DNA of 5,205 nt from CAMBDR01 sp046597185. GTDB lineage: Bacteria > Pseudomonadota > Gammaproteobacteria > Burkholderiales > Burkholderiaceae_D. The notes beneath the pieces are model-generated. The model worked only from the letters and a program-made list of their open reading frames with translations, did not search any database and was not told the origin of the DNA. The translations under genes were made by a program, and so were the position numbers. Of this stretch, positions 1 to 5,205 are shown one piece after another. Position 1 is the first letter of the stretch. Every line of letters starts with the position of its first letter. The stretch lies in assembly GCA_046597185.1 (NCBI GenBank), contig JBKJLF010000384.1, forward strand, positions 1 to 5,205, given 5' to 3'.

Positions 1-9
1 CCTGATTTG

Positions 10-32
10 AAAGCGGTTTCAACACCGTCTTT
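10..32 (+). terminator. Weak hairpin, possible terminator of an upstream gene
   Basis: AAAG-CGGT at 10-17 can pair with ACCG at 24-27 and CTTT at 29-32, leaving a bulged T at 28 and a six-base loop. The stem is short, partly AT, and followed by only one further T before GAA, so it is a poor intrinsic terminator. It could end transcription of a gene lying left of the window, but nothing in the window shows that gene. Chance pairing is a real alternative. Confidence 0.2.
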
Positions 33-34
33 TG

Positions 35-51
35 AATATTGTGCCAATATT
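35..51. promoter_or_regulatory. Perfect 7-3-7 inverted repeat, candidate operator
   Basis: AATATTG (35-41) and CAATATT (45-51) are exact reverse complements separated by TGC. A 17-bp dyad of this kind is typical in size for a site bound by a dimeric helix-turn-helix regulator. It abuts and slightly overlaps the proposed -35 box at 50-55 of the SDR gene, where a repressor would block RNA polymerase. No regulator gene is visible beside it, so the binding protein is unknown. In AT-rich leader DNA a 7-bp arm can arise by chance. Confidence 0.3.
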
Positions 52-78
52 GCATTTTTGCTTGCTATGACGTATTTT
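50..78 (+). promoter_or_regulatory. Possible sigma70-type promoter for the SDR gene
   Basis: TTGCAT (50-55) and TATTTT (73-78) are separated by 17 bases, the optimal sigma70 spacing. Each matches the consensus at about four of six positions. Transcription would start near base 85 and give a leader of roughly 47 bases before the ATG at 132. This is the best-spaced pair I found in the leader. TATAAA at 115-120 lies too close to the ribosome binding site to serve as a -10 box. Confidence 0.35.
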
Positions 79-118
79 TTGAGTTAAATCTGATTTTTGG
101 CTACAGCGGTGTTTATAA

Positions 119-126
119 AAGGGGGG
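119..126 (+). promoter_or_regulatory. Ribosome binding site that sets the SDR start
   Basis: A purine run ending in six G residues (121-126) lies five bases before the ATG at 132. It is the only strong Shine-Dalgarno-like sequence in the leader. It fixes the start at 132 rather than at the in-frame TTG at 39, which would add 31 residues with no SDR homology in front of the nucleotide-binding fold. Confidence 0.75.
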
Positions 127-131
127 AAATA

Positions 132-935
132 ATGAGTGTAACAACAAAACGGGAGCTGGTTTTGATTACTGGCGCGTCAACTGGCATCGGTGCTGCTTTG
201 GCGCAATGCTTTGCCAGGGGTGGTTTTGATTTGGTATTGGTCGCACGCAGTGCTGACAAGCTGGCTTTGCTGGCTCAAGACCTGAGAACACAATATCAGG
301 TGCGGGTGTGGGTTGAACCGTTTGATTTGAGTGTAAAGTCTTCAGTAAAAAAATTGGCGGCCAGCTTAAAAAAGCAACAATTCGATGTCGATGTGTTGGT
401 GAATAACGCGGGCGTATTGGAGCATGGCTCATTTATCAGTATTGATCCGGGGCGTCAATTGGGCATGATTGAGTTAAATGTCCTGGGTTTAACCGCCATG
501 CTTAACCAGTTTGTGCCCGGCATGGTGGCGCGCGGACATGGCAAAGTGCTTAACGTGGCTTCAATTGCGGCCTTTCAACCCCTACCTGGTTTGGCCACCT
601 ATGCTGCCACCAAGGCGTATGTACTGTCCTTGAGCGAAGCCTTGGCCGAAGAATTGAAACCCGCTGGCGTTAGCGTGACGGCATTATGCCCAGGCATTAC
701 CGAAACCAATATGATGGCCAGTGCCCAGCAGCAAAGTAGTAGTTTGCAGCAAGTTCCTTCGATTATGATCGGCGATGTGGCCGACGTGGCGCAAGAAGGG
801 TATGCCGCCTGTATGGCGGGCGAAGTGATTCGCGTACCCGGTGCCTTGAATTTGGCGGCAACCTTGCTGGCGCGTGCCACACCAAAATGGTTGGTGCGGC
901 GCGTGACGGGGGGGATGGGGCGCTTGACCACCTGA
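132..935 (+). CDS. Short-chain dehydrogenase/reductase, classical type, substrate unknown
   Basis: The 267-residue product is a classical SDR, an NAD(P)-dependent oxidoreductase with a single Rossmann-fold domain, and is predicted to be cytosolic. Visible motifs in order are the cofactor glycine motif TGASTGIG at residues 13-20, the VARS segment with Arg39 after the second strand (suggesting NADP(H) preference), DL at 65-66, NNAG at 91-94, and the catalytic tetrad Asn116, Ser144, Tyr157 and Lys161 in the YAATK context, then PG at 187-188. No key residue is missing, and the length is usual for the family. The C-terminal part is hydrophobic and basic, as in the DltE/YqjQ-like group (COG0300) of SDRs. 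There is no signal peptide. The start at 132 is chosen because of the G-rich ribosome binding site and because the fold begins about eight residues later. The gene converges on spoVR with 37 bases between the stop codons and is probably transcribed alone. The substrate cannot be read from the sequence. Confidence 0.93.
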   Translation: MSVTTKRELVLITGASTGIGAALAQCFARGGFDLVLVARSADKLALLAQDLRTQYQVRVWVEPFDLSVKSSVKKLAASLKKQQFDVDVLVNNAGVLEHGSFISIDPGRQLGMIELNVLGLTAMLNQFVPGMVARGHGKVLNVASIAAFQPLPGLATYAATKAYVLSLSEALAEELKPAGVSVTALCPGITETNMMASAQQQSSSLQQVPSIMIGDVADVAQEGYAACMAGEVIRVPGALNLAATLLARATPKWLVRRVTGGMGRLTT

Positions 936-972
936 AGTGTGTAGATTCTGGCTAAATGGATGCTGTTTGCGC

Positions 973-2508
973 TTAAAAGCGAGCACGTTTTTCACGCTTG
1001 GTTTCCAGGGTAGACTCCACTTTGCCATTTGGGTCAACCGTTTCGAGTTTGACATCAAAGCCCCACAACCGTGCCACATGTTTCATCACTTCCTGCGCTT
1101 GCTGGTTTAAGGGGCGGCGTTGGAATTGCATGTGGCGCAAGGTGAGGGCGCGGTCGTCGCGGGTGTTGACTGCCCATACCTGAATATTCGGCTCCCGATT
1201 GCCCAGATTGTATTGATCGGCCAATTGTTGCCGCACATGGCGATAACCAGCATCATCGTGAATGGCGGAAACGGCCAGCTTTTCATTGCGATCATCGTCT
1301 AAAATCGCAAAAAAGCGGAAATCGCGAATTAACTTCGGCGATAAATATTGCGCAATAAAACTCTCATCCTTGAAATTGCGCATTGCAAAATTGAGCGTGC
1401 TGAGCCAATCCTGGCCTGCAATGCCGGGAAACCATTCGCGGTCTTCATCGGTCGGATGTTCGCAAATGCGGCGAATGTCGCACATCATCGCAAAGCCCAG
1501 GGCGTAAGGGTTGATACCACTATAATACGGGCTGGTGATGGGTGGTTGGTAAATCACATTGGTGTGGCTCTTTAAAAACTCCATCATGAAACCATTGCCC
1601 ACGATGCCTTCATCATATAACTGATACAAAATCGTGTAATGCCAAAACGTGGCCCAGCCTTCGTTCATGACCTGAGTTTGCCGTTGCGGGTAAAAGTATT
1701 GCGAAACCTTGCGACAGATGCGCACCACTTCGCGCTGCCAAGGTTCCAGCAGCGGGGCATATTTTTCAATGAAGTAGAGCAGGTTTTCTTCCGGTTCCGG
1801 CGGAAAACGCTGTTCGACCTGACTCACTTCTTCTGCCGCGCGGACGGGAATGGTGCGCCATAAATCATTGATTTGCGACTGCGCATGCGCTTCGCGCTCT
1901 TCTTGGCGACGCCGTTCTTCCGCGACTGAAATTTTGTTGGGCCGTTTATAGCGATCCACTCCATGGTTTTGCAAAGCATGGCAAGAATCGAGCAATAACT
2001 CGACCTCTTCAATCCCATGCCGTACTTCACACTCGGCGATATAATTTTTGGCAAACAGCAAATAATCGATGATGGCATCGGCATCGGTCCAGGTTTTGAA
2101 TAAATAATTGCCTTTGAAAAAGGAATTATGCCCGTATGCCGCATGGGCAATCACCAAAGCTTGCATGGTGAGGCTGTTTTCTTCCATTAAATAGGCGATG
2201 CACGGGTTGGAGTTGATCACGATTTCATAGGCCAAACCCATTTGTCCGCGTTTGTAACTTTTTTCGGTAGACAGGAAATGCTTGCCAAATGACCAGTGGT
2301 GATAAGACACGGGCATCCCTACCGAAGCATAGGCATCCATCATTTGTTCTGCGGTGATGATTTCAAGCTGATTCGGGTAGGTATCGAGTTTAAAATCTTT
2401 CGCAACCCGACGAATTTCCTCGTGTATTTGTTCGATCAGCTCGAACGTCCATTCTGATTGCTCAGGGAATGGCTGACGTTTGCCGTCGCGTTTGGCAATT
2501 TTCCTCAT
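973..2508 (-). CDS. spoVR: SpoVR family protein (YcgB)
   Basis: The 511-residue product matches E. coli YcgB and Bacillus SpoVR over its full length (E. coli about 510 residues), with only the first 15-20 and last 15-20 residues diverged. Conserved blocks include QMMDAYASVGMP (55-66), HWSFGK (71-76), AYEIVINSNPCIAYLMEEN (93-111), AHAAYGHNSFFK (121-132), HGVDRYKRP (182-190), QVMNEGWATFWHY (279-291), SGINPYALGFAM (330-341), DFRFF (396-400) and LWGFDVKLE (481-489). A charged Glu/Arg/Gln-rich stretch near 196-215 could be a short coiled coil. No signal peptide or membrane segment is seen. SpoVR was named for a role in spore cortex formation in Bacillus, but homologues are widespread in non-sporulating proteobacteria and the biochemical activity is unsettled. 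Its ATG lies in the ATGA overlap with the yeaH stop, and the upstream bases give only a poor Shine-Dalgarno match, so translation is probably coupled to yeaH. It is the last gene of the visible operon; no convincing terminator follows. Confidence 0.96.
   Translation of the reverse strand: MRKIAKRDGKRQPFPEQSEWTFELIEQIHEEIRRVAKDFKLDTYPNQLEIITAEQMMDAYASVGMPVSYHHWSFGKHFLSTEKSYKRGQMGLAYEIVINSNPCIAYLMEENSLTMQALVIAHAAYGHNSFFKGNYLFKTWTDADAIIDYLLFAKNYIAECEVRHGIEEVELLLDSCHALQNHGVDRYKRPNKISVAEERRRQEEREAHAQSQINDLWRTIPVRAAEEVSQVEQRFPPEPEENLLYFIEKYAPLLEPWQREVVRICRKVSQYFYPQRQTQVMNEGWATFWHYTILYQLYDEGIVGNGFMMEFLKSHTNVIYQPPITSPYYSGINPYALGFAMMCDIRRICEHPTDEDREWFPGIAGQDWLSTLNFAMRNFKDESFIAQYLSPKLIRDFRFFAILDDDRNEKLAVSAIHDDAGYRHVRQQLADQYNLGNREPNIQVWAVNTRDDRALTLRHMQFQRRPLNQQAQEVMKHVARLWGFDVKLETVDPNGKVESTLETKREKRARF
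2505..2508 (-). promoter_or_regulatory. ATGA stop-start overlap, yeaH/spoVR translational coupling
   Basis: On the minus strand the bases ATGA contain the ATG of spoVR (2508-2506) and the TGA of yeaH (2507-2505). The 15 bases before the ATG read AAAAGCAGCCAAC, roughly, with no good GGAGG-like sequence. Reinitiation by ribosomes finishing yeaH is therefore the likely way spoVR is translated, which would hold the two products at linked amounts. Confidence 0.75.
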
Positions 2509-3767
2509 GTTGGCTGCTTTTTAAACAATTCGCGGAATACCGGATAAATATCACCGGGCTTTTCGATCTTTTGCATGGCGAAATGGGGATGTTGTTCGAG
2601 AATTTGTGTGTATTGCTCCCACAGGTTTTGCGGTGGACCATCGGTAATTTCAACATAGGTAAAATACTGCACCAAGGGCATGATGGTGCTATTCATCATT
2701 TGGCGGCACAAAATGGAATCGTTATCCCAGTTATCGCCATCCGACGCTTGCGCCACGTAATTATTCCAATCGCCCTTGGCATAGCGCGCCTGAATCACTT
2801 CGATTAATAATTTGAGTGCCGACGACACCACGGTGCCACCCGATTCGCGCGAATTAAAAAATTCGTTTTCATCGACTTCGGTTGCGGTGGTGTGGTGACG
2901 AATAAATACCACCTCGATTTTGTCATAGGCACGGGTTAAAAATAAGTAGAGCAAAATGAAAAAGCGTTTGGCCGTGTCTTTCTTTTGTTGATCCATCGAA
3001 CCGGATACGTCCATAATACAAAACATCACCGCCTGACTCATCGGTTTGGGCACTTTAATCCGGTTGGTATAGCGCAAATCAAATGGGTCAAGGTAGGGAA
3101 TGGCCAGCAAGCGCGTGCGCAAATGATGGATTTCATCCTTTAATAGCGCAATTTGCTCGGCATCTTCCGGTTCTTTGAGTAGCGCCAATTCATCTTCGGC
3201 TTCGTGCAAGCGCTTGCGGCTGGCCCCGCCGACCGCAATGCGCCGCCCCATCGCGCCGCGCAAGGAGCGTAATACGTGGATATTGGATGGCGTACCCGAT
3301 ACATTGTAGCCCGCGCGCTGGGGTTTGAAGTCGGTGGTGGCGGCGAGCTGGGTTTTGACCAGATTCGGTAGTTCGAGATCTTCAAAGAAATAATTCATGA
3401 ATTCTTCGCGCGATAGCTCGAAAATGAAGTCATCTTCGCTGATCTCTTCGCTATTGCTGGCTTTTCCTTTGCCCGGCCCACCCCCACCGCCTTTGGGGCG
3501 GGCAATGCGGTCGCCACGCAGGTATTCTTTATTGCCGGGGTTAACGGTTTCCCATGTCCCGCCATGGGCATGGCCAAAACTGGGTTCGTTCACATCTTTG
3601 GAGGGAATGGAGATTTTCTCGCCATTTTCCATATCTTTGATCGAACGCCCCTTGATGGCGCGTGCCACGGCCTCTTTAATCTGCGATTTATAGCGGCGTA
3701 AAAAACGCTCGCGATTCACCGCAGATTTGTTTTTGCCTTGCAGACGACGATCAATTAAATAGGACAA
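2505..3767 (-). CDS. yeaH: YeaH/YhbH family VWA-domain protein (DUF444)
   Basis: The 420-residue product matches E. coli YeaH (about 427 residues) and is the counterpart of Bacillus YhbH. The N-terminus (IDRR at 5-8, GKNKSAVNRERFLRRYK at 11-27) is the conserved basic family signature. Residues 92-102 are a Gly/Lys-rich flexible linker that includes five consecutive Gly. Residues 183-222 are charged and probably helical. A C-terminal von Willebrand A domain begins near 245 with MIDAS motif DVSGS (Asp253, Ser255, Ser257), continues with Thr312 in SGGT and Asp343 in ASDGDN, and so has a complete divalent-metal site. Such domains usually bind protein partners. The start codon is TTG; it is chosen because GGAG lies seven bases upstream and because the resulting N-terminus aligns with the family. 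E. coli yeaH is co-transcribed with the kinase gene yeaG and responds to stress and nitrogen starvation. Here it sits 92 bases after prkA and overlaps spoVR by four bases. It is predicted to be cytosolic, with no signal peptide. Confidence 0.96.
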   Translation of the reverse strand: MSYLIDRRLQGKNKSAVNRERFLRRYKSQIKEAVARAIKGRSIKDMENGEKISIPSKDVNEPSFGHAHGGTWETVNPGNKEYLRGDRIARPKGGGGGPGKGKASNSEEISEDDFIFELSREEFMNYFFEDLELPNLVKTQLAATTDFKPQRAGYNVSGTPSNIHVLRSLRGAMGRRIAVGGASRKRLHEAEDELALLKEPEDAEQIALLKDEIHHLRTRLLAIPYLDPFDLRYTNRIKVPKPMSQAVMFCIMDVSGSMDQQKKDTAKRFFILLYLFLTRAYDKIEVVFIRHHTTATEVDENEFFNSRESGGTVVSSALKLLIEVIQARYAKGDWNNYVAQASDGDNWDNDSILCRQMMNSTIMPLVQYFTYVEITDGPPQNLWEQYTQILEQHPHFAMQKIEKPGDIYPVFRELFKKQPT

Positions 3768-3774
3768 GACAATT

Positions 3775-3778
3775 CTCC
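3775..3778 (-). promoter_or_regulatory. Ribosome binding site for yeaH, supports a TTG start
   Basis: On the minus strand TGGAGAA is followed, seven bases after GGAG, by TTG at 3767-3765. No ATG or GTG in the same frame gives the conserved family N-terminus, so this site decides the start. A second TTG four bases nearer to GGAG is out of frame. Confidence 0.7.
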
Positions 3779-3823
3779 AGAGTAAAATCCAGGCAAAACC
3801 CTATATCAATTCTTGCAGCGCAG

Positions 3824-3868
3824 TCAGTTGGTTCAGTTGGCTCAGTTGGCTCAGTTGGCTCAGTTGGA
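3824..3868 (-). repeat. Five-copy 9-bp tandem repeat across the prkA stop codon
   Basis: The plus-strand unit is TCAGTTGGN, at 3824-3832, 3833-3841, 3842-3850, 3851-3859 and 3860-3868. The ninth base is T, C, C, C and A in turn; the other eight are identical in all copies. On the minus strand each unit reads NCCAACTGA, so the first copy is the last two prkA codons plus its TGA stop (Ser-Asn-stop). Each further copy supplies another TGA in the same frame. The array fills half of the prkA-yeaH spacer. It looks like expansion of the gene's own terminus by slippage or unequal exchange, since PrkA homologues end at the same place (RVRKS plus one residue). Confidence 0.95.
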
Positions 3869-5205
3869 CTTTCTGACGCGTAAATACCATTCGCATAATA
3901 AGCGCACTTGTTTCGAGGTATAACCTTTCTTGACCATCCGGTTGACAAAATCAGCATGTTTATTGGCATCGTCGGCGCTGGCTTTGGCATTGAAAGAAAT
4001 GACCGGTAGCAATTCTTCGGTGTTCGAAAACATTTTCTTTTCAATCACGGTACGGAATTTTTCATAACTGGTCCAAGCCGGATTCTTGCCATGGTTTTGC
4101 GCCCGTGCGCGCAAGCAGAAATTGACAATCTCATTGCGGAAATCTTTCGGGTTCGAAATGCCCGCCGGCTTTTCAATTTTTTCCAGTTCATTATTCAGCG
4201 AGTCGCGGTCAAAGCTCTCGCCCGTGTCAGGGTCGCGGTATTCCTGATCTTGAATCCAGAAATCGGCGAAGGTGACGTAACGATCAAAAATATTTTGCCC
4301 GTATTCCGAATAGCTTTCCAAGTAAGCGGTCTGGATTTCTTTGCCGATGAATTCCACATAACGCTGGGCCAAATGCTCTTTGATCGAGGACAGGTATTTT
4401 TGCTCGGTTTCCGCCGGAAACTGTTCGCGCTCGACCTGTTGTTCCAGTACATATAATAAATGCACCGGATTGGCGGCCACTTCGGTGGAATCGAAGTTAA
4501 ACACTTTCGATAAGATTTTGAAGGCGAAACGGGTGGAAAGGCCGTTCATCCCTTCGTCCACCCCGGCATAATCCACATATTCGTGGATGGATTTGGCTTT
4601 GGGGTCGGTGTCTTTGAGGTTTTCACCATCGTAGACCAGCATTTTGCTATATAAACTGGAATTTTCAGGTTCTTTCAAACGCGATAAAATGGCAAATTGC
4701 GCCATCATTTTCAGGGTGCCGGGGGCGCAAGGTGCTTGTGCCAGCGACGAGTTGCGCAGTAGTTTTTCGTAGATGCGCATTTCGTCTGAGACGCGCAGGC
4801 AGTAAGGCACTTTGACGATGTAAATCCGATCCAAAAATGCTTCGTTGTTGCGGTTATTTTTAAAGGTTTTCCATTCCGATTCATTCGAGTGGGCCAAAAT
4901 AATGCCGTCAAACGGAATCGCGCCAAAGCCTTCGGTGCCCTTGTAATTGCCTTCCTGGGTGGCGGTGAGTAAGGGATGCAGCACTTTAATTGGTGCTTTA
5001 AACATTTCCACAAATTCCATCAAGCCCTGGTTGGCCAGACACAAGCCGCCAGAATAGCTATACGCATCAGGATCATCCTGGGCGTATTCTTCGAGTTTGC
5101 GAATATCAACTTTACCCACCAAAGATGAAATATCCTGATTGTTTTCATCACCCGGCTCGGTTTTGGAAATGGCGACTTGCTTCAAAATGGAGGGGTAACG
5201 CCGCA
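3860..5205 (-). CDS. prkA: PrkA family AAA+ serine protein kinase (YeaG), N-terminal part outside window
   Basis: The open frame runs off the right edge, and 447 C-terminal residues are visible. E. coli YeaG/PrkA has about 644, so roughly the first 195-200, including the Walker A loop, lie beyond base 5205. The first visible residues, RRYPSI, continue into LKQVAISKTEPGDEN, which matches the family, so the TTG at 5185-5183 is an internal Leu codon, not a start. Visible parts in order are a Walker B-like segment (ANQGLMEFVEMFK, about 57-69 of the fragment), a sensor-1-like segment (AHSNESEW, 104-111), NEAFLDR (120-126) as a possible arginine-finger region, GMNGLSTRFAFKIL (218-231), then the PrkA C-terminal domain with SEYGQNIFDRYVTFADFW, GISNPKDFRNEI and SYEKFRTVIEKKMFSN. 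E. coli YeaG autophosphorylates and is linked to stress and nitrogen starvation; the Bacillus protein has also been reported as a protease. It ends inside the tandem repeat, 92 bases before yeaH, and is the first visible operon gene; its promoter lies outside the window. Confidence 0.96.
   Translation of the reverse strand, partial: RRYPSILKQVAISKTEPGDENNQDISSLVGKVDIRKLEEYAQDDPDAYSYSGGLCLANQGLMEFVEMFKAPIKVLHPLLTATQEGNYKGTEGFGAIPFDGIILAHSNESEWKTFKNNRNNEAFLDRIYIVKVPYCLRVSDEMRIYEKLLRNSSLAQAPCAPGTLKMMAQFAILSRLKEPENSSLYSKMLVYDGENLKDTDPKAKSIHEYVDYAGVDEGMNGLSTRFAFKILSKVFNFDSTEVAANPVHLLYVLEQQVEREQFPAETEQKYLSSIKEHLAQRYVEFIGKEIQTAYLESYSEYGQNIFDRYVTFADFWIQDQEYRDPDTGESFDRDSLNNELEKIEKPAGISNPKDFRNEIVNFCLRARAQNHGKNPAWTSYEKFRTVIEKKMFSNTEELLPVISFNAKASADDANKHADFVNRMVKKGYTSKQVRLLCEWYLRVRKSN

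Noticed and set aside
39..131. Extended N-terminus of the SDR from the TTG at 39
   Set aside because: No ribosome binding site lies before 39, the extra 31 residues match no SDR element, and the G-rich site before 132 gives a normal start.
970..1005. Intrinsic terminator from the CGCT-TAAA-AGCG dyad and the nearby T run
   Set aside because: The stem has only 4 bp, and the T run lies about ten bases further on rather than directly after it.
3780..3823. Internal promoter for yeaH (TTGATA with TTTACT 17 bases on, minus strand)
   Set aside because: The -10 match is poor and would place the transcription start at or inside the yeaH ribosome binding site, so it is unlikely to be used for normal translation.
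3824..3868. CRISPR-like array
   Set aside because: The unit is only 9 bp, with no spacers and no cas genes; it is a plain short tandem repeat.
3801..3890. Minus-strand 29-codon ORF (ATG at 3890) reading Gln-Leu-Ser repeats through the tandem array
   Set aside because: No ribosome binding site precedes the ATG, half of it lies inside prkA, and its open state follows from the repeat period.
3751..4044. Minus-strand 97-codon frame carrying repeated Thr-Glu-Pro, reachable by a +1 shift at the end of prkA and overlapping the yeaH start
   Set aside because: It is mostly a shadow of prkA; the Thr-Glu-Pro run is only the 9-bp repeat read in another frame. PrkA homologues end at the frame-0 stop, and I see no known +1 frameshift signal.
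5183..5185. TTG at 5185 as the prkA start
   Set aside because: The frame stays open to the window edge, and the residues before it (RRYPSI) match the interior of PrkA homologues; the gene is simply cut by the window.

Overview
The window reads as gammaproteobacterial chromosome of moderate GC content. The evidence is a three-gene minus-strand set, prkA (yeaG) - yeaH - spoVR (ycgB). Its products match my memory of the Escherichia coli proteins almost segment for segment, and the contiguous three-gene order is the one I recall from Pseudomonas-type genomes (in E. coli, ycgB lies apart from yeaGH). I cannot name genus or species from the sequence. No transposase, integrase, tRNA, rRNA or CRISPR array was seen.

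Layout. Bases 1-131 are a non-coding leader with a weak hairpin, a perfect 7-3-7 inverted repeat and a plausible sigma70-type promoter. These precede a plus-strand short-chain dehydrogenase/reductase (SDR) gene at 132-935, which has a strong G-rich ribosome binding site. After a 37-base convergent gap with no clear terminator, the rest of the window is the minus-strand operon. Read in its own direction, this is prkA (3860-5205, N-terminal part outside the window), a 92-base spacer, yeaH (2505-3767, TTG start), and spoVR (973-2508), whose ATG overlaps the yeaH stop by four bases (ATGA).

How the genes work together. PrkA is an AAA+ ATPase-fold protein described as a Ser/Thr kinase (and, in Bacillus, as a protease). 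YeaH is a von Willebrand A (VWA/MIDAS) protein with a complete metal-site motif. SpoVR is a large conserved protein of unresolved biochemistry. In enterobacteria, yeaGH is tied to the general stress (sigma S) and nitrogen-starvation responses; in Bacillus the homologues prkA, yhbH and spoVR are tied to sporulation. An AAA+ protein beside a VWA protein resembles MoxR-VWA chaperone pairs, with SpoVR as the candidate effector. The SDR gene is convergent and probably functionally separate.

The oddest DNA feature is a five-copy 9-bp tandem repeat (3824-3868) that begins with the last two codons plus stop of prkA. It therefore repeats the stop codon in frame five times in the prkA-yeaH spacer. The most interesting protein observation is that SpoVR carries a His-x4-His segment and an EGWA segment that recall zinc-peptidase-like (DUF885-type) motifs.
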